A stretch of DNA of 6,896 nucleotides. Origin: CALBZH01 sp964538515. GTDB taxonomy: Bacteria > Desulfobacterota > Syntrophobacteria > Syntrophobacterales > Syntrophobacteraceae. Shown piece after piece: positions 1 to 6,247 of the stretch. A model generated the notes under the pieces. That model made no database searches. It saw nothing but the letters and a program-made list of their open reading frames with translations, and was not told where the DNA came from. Position 1 is the stretch's first letter. Every line of letters starts with the position of its first letter. The DNA is taken from contig CAZIEW010000109.1 of assembly GCA_964538515.1 (NCBI GenBank), forward strand, positions 1 to 6,896. The letters run 5' to 3'. The position numbers and the translations under genes were made by a program.

Positions 1-198
1 TGCGGATTCGAAATATCCCTCTTCCTCCAAGATTGTTTTTGTCTTCTCGAAATCTTCGAGGTTAACGAGGAGGTCGATGTCCCTTGTGAACCGCGGCTCA
101 GTGTAGAAGGCCATAGCGACCCCCCCGATGAGGGCGTACCTCACCGCCTGTTCATGCAGCTTCGAGACAAGCCTTTTGAATTCTTCGAAGACGTTCAT
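1..198 (-). CDS. Nucleotidyltransferase, AbiEii/DUF6036-like (partial; N-terminal 66 codons)
   Basis: Reading leftward from an ATG at 198, 66 codons run open to the window edge, so the C-terminus is missing. The protein starts MNVFEEFKRLVSKL. Residues 21-45 carry the nucleotidyltransferase signature: a YALIGGVAMA stretch with the conserved Gly-Gly (25-26), then TRDIDLLV with the paired aspartates Asp40 and Asp42. In this superfamily the GG or GS and DxD residues bind nucleotide and metal. Many close relatives are antitoxin/toxin-type (AbiEii, MNT) or uncharacterised nucleotidyltransferases in accessory regions. Which substrate is modified cannot be told from this fragment. The start is chosen because a purine-rich GGAAGAAAGG precedes it and the homologous block begins soon after. 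Any partner gene (for example an AbiEi-like or HEPN protein) would lie outside the window or is absent, since no gene is visible immediately upstream. Confidence 0.85.
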   Translation of the reverse strand, partial: MNVFEEFKRLVSKLHEQAVRYALIGGVAMAFYTEPRFTRDIDLLVNLEDFEKTKTILEEEGYFESA

Positions 199-1086
199 GC
201 CTTTCTTCCATGGGCAAGGTGCCGTTGGCTTGTTCGGCTTTCTCCCTGTGACTGGCTGATGATTACCCGATTTGCTGCTGCCGAACAAGCCATTGAGCAA
301 ATCCGCCAATCCTCAGATATCGGATGATATACAGAATCAAAAAAGCTGCACACGGTTCAGCAAAGCTATTGCGGATCATCAGAAAGCCCGGGGCAATGCT
401 TGAGGTGAAGGCAAATGCCGGTGCAGACATTAGGTCAAAAGAGGAAATTGCGCAAGATGTTACAGATGATGACAAAACCTTCCCCTTCCAGATACAAGTC
501 GAGCAGGGTCTGCGCTGCTTCGGATTTAGGGAGAAGCTGCGACCGCGCCGGTGTCACATCGTATCGATTCCTGGCTTTACGCCCCCGTCCACCAGCACAA
601 GAAAGTCCTTGACAGGGTTGCACGACGCGTGCTAGCCGAAAATCATTACAAAGCGATTCTCTGGCACTCTCACCCACCTCGGCCGGGAGGCCCTGAACAA
701 CATGAAAACCACGGCAGGGCGATGCTCCCGGGGTAGAGGACCCCCGTTCTCCGTTCACGCGCTGCCTGGTGCCGGTCGTAACCCCAGTACAGGCTCGGAA
801 GGTCTGCCGCCTTTCCGGGAACGCCACCTTATTTCAGTATCGGTGGACCGGCAGTCTGCGATGTTATCCCGCCTAGACAGGCTGGAGTTGGAGCAAAGTG
901 TGAGACCGCTCCGCCAAGGGGAAGACCACGGAAACTCTCATGGATTACAACTGCAGCGAAAACAGTTCTATTCATGTCATAATCTGGTCTGAGGACCCGA
1001 GCAAATGACCCGAAAATCAGGCATCACAAACAGAAGATGAGCCTTATTTCATTGACTACCTGCTTCTTTTGTTTCCTCAACCTCAA
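199..1086. other. Long gene-poor stretch with no supported gene
   Basis: About 890 bases separate the divergent nucleotidyltransferase and the first Kelch gene. Short open frames exist on both strands (about 60-130 codons), but they overlap one another, lack convincing ribosome-binding sites and give peptides I do not recognise. The plus-strand frame from 324 to 635 has a lysine- and aspartate-rich first part that could be a decayed coding fragment, but nothing confirms it. I see no tRNA, riboswitch consensus, long tandem repeat or strong intrinsic terminator. The region must contain promoters for the divergent flanking genes. A CATAAT at 978-983 could serve as a -10 box for the first Kelch gene, but no matching -35 box lies at normal spacing. 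Confidence 0.6.
226..292. repeat. 13-bp perfect inverted repeat with 41-bp spacer
   Basis: TGGCTTGTTCGGC at 226-238 is the exact reverse complement of GCCGAACAAGCCA at 280-292, and the match stops at both ends. The arms sit 28-94 bp upstream of the nucleotidyltransferase start on its coding strand, within its likely promoter or leader. Possible roles are an operator pair, a stem-loop in the 5' leader, or the remnant ends of a small mobile element. No target-site duplication flanks it, so the last reading is weak. Confidence 0.7.
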
Positions 1087-1103
1087 GGAGGACGGAGAGA
1101 TGG
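1087..1103 (+). promoter_or_regulatory. Ribosome-binding leader that sets the start of Kelch gene 1
   Basis: GGAGGACGGAGAGATGG places a full Shine-Dalgarno GGAGGA 7 bases before the ATG at 1100. An in-frame ATG exists upstream at 1037, but using it would put 21 extra residues, including two cysteines and an acidic stretch, ahead of a good signal peptide. The 1100 start is therefore preferred. The same 17 bases recur with one change ahead of Kelch gene 2. Confidence 0.85.
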
Positions 1104-2440
1104 TCAAGCAGACGATCAACCCAGTCGCAGTGGTAGTTTTTCTGCTGCTGACCGCAACAGTGGTCGGTTCGACCGGCCTCGGCGCTACTTCAGCTTATGC
1201 CGACACCTCGGACTGGACCTGGGCACCAAACGGCGGGATCCTCGTTCAGAACCGCAGCCTTCATACCGCCACCCTGCTCAAAGACGGAAGGGTGTTGGTG
1301 GTTGGGGGCTTTAACAGAAAGCCCGATGGCAACTTCACTACTATCGTGAGCACCGAACTGTATACCGCGGGTGATAGGGATTGGCATCCGGGTCCGCCGC
1401 TTCCCCTCCCCAAGTTAACACGCGATGGGCAAAGTCTCACCTTGCACACTGCCACGCGGCTCACGGACGGTAAGGTTCTGCTCGCTGGGGGCGCTTGCTT
1501 CCAAATGGTGGCCGACCCGGTTTACGGACCAACACCCAAGGCTGTTGTTCAGGAACGCTGCCTGCTCTTTAACCCCAGCAAAGCGACTCAGGGCTGGACC
1601 GATACGGGGAGCCTTTCTTACCCCCGTGAGCTCCACACGGCTACTCTCCTCGATGACAATATGTCGGTCCTGGTCGTCGGGGGCTCAGACGGCAATGCCA
1701 CAGCCGGCCATGTCCCGTATCTCCAGATGACCGAACTATATCAAAATGGGTCTTGGAGCAACGCCGGGGCGCTCGCCAAGGGCCGCGTCGGTCACACGGC
1801 CACCCTGCTCAAGGACGGGCGGGTGTTGGTGGCGGGAGGTTTCATGGTTGAGTATGTATGGGATGCTTCGCTGGAAAAATTCGTTTTGGTTTATGTGTAT
1901 TTTCGAGAATGCGAGCTTTGGAACCCCGCCTCCAAGACCTGGTCCTCCGCCAAGCCGCTCAAGCATGCCCGTGCCAATCATACGGCCACGCGGCTCATCA
2001 CCGGGCCGAACGCCGGCAAGGTCCTGCTGGCTGGAGGTACGGATGGTAATGGGACGCTGAGAAGCTACGAGTTTTTCGATCCGGACAATAACAGTACGAG
2101 TTGCCCCACCGATAAGAACCCCGCGAAGCATCTCCTGCGGTACAGTGCTGGCCACACGGCCACTCAGCTTAAGGACGGCACGGTCCTGCTTGTCGCCGGT
2201 GATAACCCCTACTTCAGCCAGCTTTACCTCCCGGAGAAAGATCTGTGGAGAAAGACTGGTGGCAGAGGCACCCTCTGGAATCCCCGTCAAGGTCACGCCG
2301 CTACCCTCCTGAACGACAAGGACGGCCGGGTCCTGGTGACCGGAGGGGGGGCGAGCCAGTGTGAGCTCTATCAACCACCCTCGGCGCTTTTTAAGACGGG
2401 AGCTTCCCGGCCGGATAGAAGGCCTTTGGCGGATGACTGA
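1100..2440 (+). CDS. Secreted seven-repeat Kelch beta-propeller protein (Kelch gene 1)
   Basis: The 446-residue product begins MVKQTINPVA, followed by a hydrophobic core and a signal peptidase I site SAYA|D after residue 34, so it should be exported from the cytoplasm. The mature chain starts DTSDWTW. Seven copies of the Kelch/galactose-oxidase-like core (HTATLL-x-DG-x-VLVxGG) follow, with the HTAT box near residues 55, 116, 179, 232, 294, 352 and 399 (the last reads HAAT). Most are followed by a C/S/T-E-L-Y/W motif and a tryptophan. Seven copies fit one complete seven-bladed propeller. Long loops occur between blades, for example residues 132-152 and 250-270. A basic tail follows CELYQPPSAL. 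Kelch propellers generally bind proteins or glycans; no catalytic residue set is visible, so the ligand is unknown. It is the closest paralogue of Kelch gene 3, and lies 54 bp upstream of Kelch gene 2 with no terminator between. Confidence 0.9.
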   Translation: MVKQTINPVAVVVFLLLTATVVGSTGLGATSAYADTSDWTWAPNGGILVQNRSLHTATLLKDGRVLVVGGFNRKPDGNFTTIVSTELYTAGDRDWHPGPPLPLPKLTRDGQSLTLHTATRLTDGKVLLAGGACFQMVADPVYGPTPKAVVQERCLLFNPSKATQGWTDTGSLSYPRELHTATLLDDNMSVLVVGGSDGNATAGHVPYLQMTELYQNGSWSNAGALAKGRVGHTATLLKDGRVLVAGGFMVEYVWDASLEKFVLVYVYFRECELWNPASKTWSSAKPLKHARANHTATRLITGPNAGKVLLAGGTDGNGTLRSYEFFDPDNNSTSCPTDKNPAKHLLRYSAGHTATQLKDGTVLLVAGDNPYFSQLYLPEKDLWRKTGGRGTLWNPRQGHAATLLNDKDGRVLVTGGGASQCELYQPPSALFKTGASRPDRRPLADD

Positions 2441-2481
2441 GATCCAATCCACAGCAACCCTATCAATCTCATCACCATATT

Positions 2482-2498
2482 GGAGGACGAAGAGATGG
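2482..2498 (+). promoter_or_regulatory. Ribosome-binding leader that sets the start of Kelch gene 2
   Basis: GGAGGACGAAGAGATGG matches the leader of Kelch gene 1 at 16 of 17 positions, with GGAGGA the same 7 bases from ATG 2495. An in-frame TTG at 2480 overlaps the Shine-Dalgarno itself and would add only MEDEE, so it is rejected as the start. Confidence 0.85.
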
Positions 2499-3658
2499 CG
2501 AAGAAAATCGTTACCCGAGTCGTAGTGGCGATCTTTATGCTGTTGAGCGTACCCCTGATCAGCTTGATCGGTGGGGCCACGGTTCCTGCTCAGGCCGCCT
2601 CGCCCGGGGCCTGGACGACCACCGGCACCCTCAGCACGGCCCGTGCTTCCCACACGGCCACGCGCCTGACCGACGGCCGGGTCCTGGTAACTGGGGGCAT
2701 GGACAGCTCCGGCACTCCTCTTTCCAGCTGTGAGATCTACGACCCCAGCACCGGTACCTGGACCGCAACCGCAGGGAGCCTCAATCAGCCCCGTTTGCTG
2801 CATTCAGCCACCCTCCTGGCCGACGGCCGGGTCTTGGTGGCGGGCGGCTTCAATTGGATAGAAGGTCTCCTGGCAATCAGTGAGATTTATGACCCGGCCA
2901 CGGACGTCTGGACCCCCACCACCGGTTCCCTGACCACGCCGCGCATCTGGAATACCGCTACCCTCCTGGCCGACGGCCGGATCCTGGTGGCGGGCGGCTG
3001 GAATTTAGGCAGCGGGGACCTGTCCAGCGCCGAAATCTACGATCCCCTAACGGAACTCTGGAGCCCCACCTCCATGGAGCTCAACAAGGCGCGGGATAGC
3101 CATACCGCAACGCTCCTGGCCAACGGCAAGGTCCTGGTGGCGGGCGGCTGGAAAGATACCTTCGACTTGAGGAGCTGCCAGCTCTACAACCCGATCAATG
3201 ATTCGTGGCTGGTCACCGAGCGTCTGGAGACCGCCCGCGATTCCCACACCGCCACCCATCTGGCCAGCGGCAAGATCCTGGTGGCCGGAGGCTGGAATAA
3301 AGACCATTCCTTGAGGAGCACCGAGCTTTACAACCCGGCCAGGAGAAGCTGGATCACCAAAGGCGGGCTCAAGACCGCCCGCGATTCTCACACCGCTACC
3401 CTCCTGCCTGACGGCACGGTCCTGGTGGCCGGCGGGGAGGACAGCTTTTCGATCCCCTTGAAAAGCTCCGAGCTCTACCTCCAGTCGAAAGGAACCTGGA
3501 TCTATACCGGCAGCCTCAACTACGCCCGCTGCGGACATACGGCGACTCTTTTGGACAACGGTACGGTCCTGGTGGCCGGAGGCTACAACATCTCGGAGAT
3601 TGGCGCCTTATACGCCCTGGGTAGCGCCGAGATCTATCAATCCGCAACCGGCAGCTGA
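2495..3658 (+). CDS. Secreted seven-repeat Kelch beta-propeller protein (Kelch gene 2)
   Basis: The 387-residue product starts MAKKIVTRVV, has a hydrophobic segment, and a signal peptidase I site AQA|A after residue 34. It is the most regular of the three propellers. The core R-x-x-H-T-A-T-L-L-x-D/N-G-x-V/I-L-V-A-G-G recurs seven times starting near residues 50, 100, 150, 200, 248, 296 and 345, separated by EIYDP/ELYNP and W motifs. The first six residues of the mature chain (GAWTTTG region) and the last strand (SAEIYQ) are placed to close the seventh blade, the usual Kelch velcro arrangement. Blades 4-6 share ARDSHTAT and look recently duplicated. The protein ends SATGS, lacking the SAL-K basic tail of its neighbours. 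Ligand and partner are unknown. It probably shares a transcript with Kelch gene 1. Confidence 0.9.
   Translation: MAKKIVTRVVVAIFMLLSVPLISLIGGATVPAQAASPGAWTTTGTLSTARASHTATRLTDGRVLVTGGMDSSGTPLSSCEIYDPSTGTWTATAGSLNQPRLLHSATLLADGRVLVAGGFNWIEGLLAISEIYDPATDVWTPTTGSLTTPRIWNTATLLADGRILVAGGWNLGSGDLSSAEIYDPLTELWSPTSMELNKARDSHTATLLANGKVLVAGGWKDTFDLRSCQLYNPINDSWLVTERLETARDSHTATHLASGKILVAGGWNKDHSLRSTELYNPARRSWITKGGLKTARDSHTATLLPDGTVLVAGGEDSFSIPLKSSELYLQSKGTWIYTGSLNYARCGHTATLLDNGTVLVAGGYNISEIGALYALGSAEIYQSATGS
2641..3590 (+). repeat. Tandem DNA repeats encoding seven Kelch blades (period 144-150 bp)
   Basis: Taking the codon pair for the Leu-Leu of the ATLL box (or its equivalent) as a marker, copies fall at 2663, 2813, 2963, 3113, 3257, 3401 and 3548. 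The spacings are 150, 150, 150, 144, 144 and 147 bases. Copies 2 and 3 are nearly identical over the stretch CTCCTGGCCGACGGCCGG and beyond. The repeats stay in frame, consistent with growth by unequal recombination of whole blades. Confidence 0.85.
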
Positions 3659-3762
3659 TCCGGGCGGTGTGCAACATGACCGGCGCAGCATTCCAAAAGC
3701 GAGCCTAATGAGTCGCTCAAGGGACACCGAGGAGATCCTGCCGGTTGACGCAACGAAACACT

Positions 3763-3779
3763 TGTTCCTGCCCGGAACA
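3763..3779 (+). promoter_or_regulatory. Hairpin 1 in the leader of Kelch gene 3
   Basis: TGTTCC (3763-3768), loop TGCCC, GGAACA (3774-3779) form a perfect 6-bp stem. No T-run follows, so it is not a classical intrinsic terminator. It is followed 2 bases later by a second hairpin of the same size. Confidence 0.5.
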
Positions 3780-3781
3780 CC

Positions 3782-3798
3782 CCTCCCCTGATGGGAGG
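3782..3798 (+). promoter_or_regulatory. Hairpin 2 in the leader of Kelch gene 3
   Basis: CCTCCC (3782-3787), loop CTGAT, GGGAGG (3793-3798) form a perfect 6-bp, GC-rich stem. It lies about 20 bases before the Shine-Dalgarno of Kelch gene 3. The CCTCCC arm is also complementary to that GGAGG-type ribosome-binding site, so an alternative fold that hides the site is possible. Confidence 0.5.
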
Positions 3799-3814
3799 CA
3801 CCGGCGAAGGGCTG

Positions 3815-3830
3815 GGAGGAGGACGGAACC
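3815..3830 (+). promoter_or_regulatory. Ribosome-binding site of Kelch gene 3
   Basis: A purine-rich GGAGGAGGACGGAACC precedes ATG 3831. The GGAGGACGGA part lies at exactly the same distance from the start codon as in Kelch gene 1, so the leader was duplicated along with the gene. Confidence 0.8.
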
Positions 3831-5261
3831 ATGACAATAGTGAGAATTAACCCGCGCATTCGGGTGATTTTGCTGTTCCTGGCCGCAGCGTTGACTGCCT
3901 GGGCCGGTGCTGCCGTTGCTCCGGCCTGTGCTGACACGTCGGACTGGCTCTGGGTAACCGGTGGAGCGCTCAATAAACCTCGATTGGCGGCCACTGCTAC
4001 CCTGGTGGACCTGCTGCCTTCCGGTAAGGGGATCCTGCTGGTCGGAGGCGGGAATGAGACGAACATTGATCCTGCTAACATCTGGCTAAAGGAATTCTAT
4101 ACGCTGAAGACCTGCGAATTGTATAGGCCGGGCCAAACGGGACCTCTCCTTTGGCAGCCTTCTTTAAATCAATCCCGTGCTCTTCATACGGCTACCCTGC
4201 TGCCCAACACCGGCGAGGTTCTGGTGGTCGGAGGGCTGTCAAGAGAGGCCAGCTATATAGATTTCTTTGGAATCAAGATCTGGCTGCCTGGCTCTATCTC
4301 CACCTGTGAACTGTTTGATCCGAAGCATCCGGATAAGAAATGGACGCCCACCTCCGACCTTCCTGGCGACCGTTTCGCCCATACGGCCACCCTGCTGCCC
4401 AACACCGGCAAGCTCCTGGTCGCCGGCGGCCTGCAAATGAAATTAGACCTGACAGAATTCCTCACAAAACTAAAGGTAAAAGCATCCGTCGAAACGTCAG
4501 CGTCCTCTGTACTCTATGACCCGGTCCAAAAAATCTGGAGCGCCACAGCCGACCTCAACCACAGCAGGGCATTGCATACAGCCACTTTGCTCCCCAGCGG
4601 CAAGGTCATGGTTACGGGCGGTGTAGAACTGCAAAGGAGTTATGAGCTGGACTTTTCCCAATACGACCCAAAGGACTGGTCCAAATGGATTAAAGTCACA
4701 GAGGGTGCTATTCATACGTTGAGTTCGGCCGAAATCTACGACCCCGACCCGACCATGGAACGCTGGGACAACGCGACGTCGCTCACTCAGCCCCGTGTCC
4801 TCCATACGGTCACCCTCCTGCCCGACAAAAGGACGAACCAGGGCAAGCTCCTGGCAGCCGGTGGTCAGGATGGTCTTGATAATAACACCACCATCCATCG
4901 AAGCTACGAACTCTACGATTTGGAGTCTGGTGAATGGTGGACCTCTGAATCCGATCCGAAGAAGAGTCTCCCCTTCCCCTCCTCACAACATACCGCCAGC
5001 CTGCTGACTGCCGGTCCGGACAAGGGCAAGGTCCTGCTCGTTGGAGGGACGGACCCTTACGCTGCCGTGCTCTATGATCCGAAAAAGGACCTCTGGACCC
5101 CAGCCGATGACTGGCCCGCATACCCCCGTGTCTGGCATACCGCCACGATGCTGAACGACGGCTCGGTCTGGGTGGCTGGTGGTGTGCCGAACATCTGCGA
5201 GCTCTACCGACCGGTCTCGGCGCTTCTCAAACGGCTGAAATTGCGGTCGAGGGGTGAATAG
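3831..5261 (+). CDS. Secreted seven-repeat Kelch beta-propeller protein (Kelch gene 3)
   Basis: The 476-residue product begins MTIVRINPRI, followed by a hydrophobic core and a signal peptidase I site ACA|D after residue 34. The cysteine at 33 is in APAC, which is not a good lipobox. The mature chain starts DTSDWLW, matching Kelch gene 1 at identical positions. Seven Kelch cores are visible, with the HTAT box (or variant) near residues 54 (ATAT), 119, 184, 249, 325 (HTVT), 387 (HTAS) and 436. Several are followed by CELY, AEIYDP or VLYDP. Extended, charged inter-blade insertions occur at about 201-225 and 265-298, which make it longer than the other two. It ends CELYRPVSALLKRLKLRSRGE, parallel to the CELY-P-SAL-K tail of Kelch gene 1. 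The fold assignment is firm. The ligand, partner and role (adhesion, sensing, envelope scaffolding) are unknown. Confidence 0.9.
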   Translation: MTIVRINPRIRVILLFLAAALTAWAGAAVAPACADTSDWLWVTGGALNKPRLAATATLVDLLPSGKGILLVGGGNETNIDPANIWLKEFYTLKTCELYRPGQTGPLLWQPSLNQSRALHTATLLPNTGEVLVVGGLSREASYIDFFGIKIWLPGSISTCELFDPKHPDKKWTPTSDLPGDRFAHTATLLPNTGKLLVAGGLQMKLDLTEFLTKLKVKASVETSASSVLYDPVQKIWSATADLNHSRALHTATLLPSGKVMVTGGVELQRSYELDFSQYDPKDWSKWIKVTEGAIHTLSSAEIYDPDPTMERWDNATSLTQPRVLHTVTLLPDKRTNQGKLLAAGGQDGLDNNTTIHRSYELYDLESGEWWTSESDPKKSLPFPSSQHTASLLTAGPDKGKVLLVGGTDPYAAVLYDPKKDLWTPADDWPAYPRVWHTATMLNDGSVWVAGGVPNICELYRPVSALLKRLKLRSRGE

Positions 5262-5445
5262 TCCGGAAGATGGTTTGTGGGGGACGACCCGCCGGCAGGC
5301 CTTCTCAGAGCCTTGGCGGCAACGCTCTCCACGGGTGGTGAGCCGGTCCTCATCCGCTGGGAAGACCCTCGGTCTCGACAGCAACGCCGAGAACAAATGG
5401 ATCCTGATGTCAGGGCCTAGACAGTCACCTACCCGAAAATGCTGC

Positions 5446-5475
5446 TTGCCCCTGGAGTACCAGCTCACTTAAAAT
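5446..5475 (+). promoter_or_regulatory. Candidate sigma-70-type promoter for the polyferredoxin-AOR pair
   Basis: TTGCCC (5446-5451) and TAAAAT (5470-5475) are separated by 18 bases within the 237-bp spacer. Transcription would begin near 5482, leaving a very short leader that starts at the ribosome-binding site. The -35 match is weak (4 of 6), so this is a tentative call. Confidence 0.25.
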
Positions 5476-5498
5476 CCTGGTGAGGAGGGCTTGTCGAG

Positions 5499-6224
5499 AT
5501 GACAGCACCGCATGAGACCAATGGCATTGTTGAGCAGGTGTTCAGCGTCATCGCTCCGGGGGAGCCCGTTTCCAGGCGGAGAGTGCTCAAGATTTGCGGG
5601 GCCACGGTGGCCTGGATCGCTTCATGGGACTGCTTGCGGATGGCGCACAGTCTGGGGGCTCCGTTGATCATCACCGAACAGGCCACTGGGCTGGTGGTTG
5701 CCGATCCTGCGAGATGCGTTGGCTGCCGGCGGTGTGAGCTCGCCTGTACCGAGTATAATGACGGGAAATCGTCTCCCGAAACCGCGCGCATCAAGGTGAG
5801 GCGGAATCTCCATTTCGGTCCGTCGGGACTCTATACGGAGAAGGGAAGGGGCGGGGACTGGGGAACCGGGCTGATTGTCCAGGAGTTCTGCAAACAGTGT
5901 CCTCATCCCGTCCCCTGTGCCGATGCCTGCCCCAATGGCGCCATCAGAGTGAAACCGCCCGTAAACGCCAGGGTCATCGACCCGGCCGCATGCACCGGCT
6001 GTAAGCTCTGTCTCAAAGCCTGTCCGTGGGAGATGATCGCTTTCGATCCGGAAACGAGCAAGGCCACCAAGTGTTTTTTGTGCGACGGCCAGCCAAAATG
6101 TGTCGAGGCCTGTCCGGCGGAGGCCCTGAGGTTTATTTCCTGGGTTGACTTGACCGGCAGAGTGCCACCCCGGATCATCCCCATCTTGAATAAATCCGTG
6201 GCATGCGTGGATTGCCACCAATAG
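5499..6224 (+). CDS. YdhY/AorA-like four-cluster polyferredoxin with Tat-like N-terminus and C-terminal CxxCH
   Basis: The 241-residue protein is an electron-transfer subunit. Sixteen cysteines form four ferredoxin motifs: 73/76/79/83, 131/134/140/144, 165/168/171/175 and 192/195/201/205. This is the four-[4Fe-4S] pattern of the DmsB/NrfC/YdhY class. The blocks around CVGCRRCELACTEYNDG and ARIKVRRN closely resemble E. coli YdhY as I remember it, which is encoded next to the AOR-family protein YdhV, as here. The N-terminus has SRRRVLK (25-31), close to the twin-arginine motif S-R-R-x-F-L-K, before a short, rather polar hydrophobic segment, so export is possible but not assured. The last residues are ACVDCHQ, containing a CxxCH haem-c-type motif (236-240). 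AGGAGGG 9-10 bases upstream supports the start. The AOR gene begins 23 bp downstream, so the pair is likely co-transcribed. Confidence 0.9.
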   Translation: MTAPHETNGIVEQVFSVIAPGEPVSRRRVLKICGATVAWIASWDCLRMAHSLGAPLIITEQATGLVVADPARCVGCRRCELACTEYNDGKSSPETARIKVRRNLHFGPSGLYTEKGRGGDWGTGLIVQEFCKQCPHPVPCADACPNGAIRVKPPVNARVIDPAACTGCKLCLKACPWEMIAFDPETSKATKCFLCDGQPKCVEACPAEALRFISWVDLTGRVPPRIIPILNKSVACVDCHQ

Positions 6225-6247
6225 GCGCGGCAAGGAGCGAGGGCAGA

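Noticed and set aside
324..635. 103-codon plus-strand open frame in the gene-poor region
   Set aside because: The first part looks mildly protein-like, but there is no Shine-Dalgarno, the second half turns arginine/proline-rich, and I recognise no family; at most a gene remnant.
609..637. TTGACA as a -35 promoter box in the gene-poor region
   Set aside because: No acceptable -10 box lies 16-18 bases downstream (sequence there is GCTAGCC), and no gene begins nearby.
435..827. 130-codon minus-strand open frame in the gene-poor region
   Set aside because: Low-complexity basic composition, no ribosome-binding site and no recognised domain; overlapping frames on the other strand are equally open.
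1037..1099. Upstream ATG extending Kelch gene 1 by 21 residues
   Set aside because: It would bury the signal peptide and ignores the strong GGAGGA site seven bases before ATG 1100, which is duplicated at Kelch gene 2.
1736..2803. 355-codon open frame on the minus strand across Kelch genes 1 and 2
   Set aside because: It lies entirely opposite two well-supported plus-strand genes, spans their intergenic gap, and is explained by GC-rich repeated Kelch codons leaving the antisense frame open; no ribosome-binding site or recognisable domain.
3929..3935. Possible lipoprotein signal at Cys33 of Kelch protein 3
   Set aside because: The residues before the cysteine (APA) do not fit a lipobox, while ACA|D at residue 34 matches a signal peptidase I site at the same position as in the two paralogues.
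5363..5375. AGACC-CTC-GGTCT hairpin as a terminator for Kelch gene 3
   Set aside because: Only a 5-bp stem with a 3-base loop and no following T-run; not enough for a terminator call.
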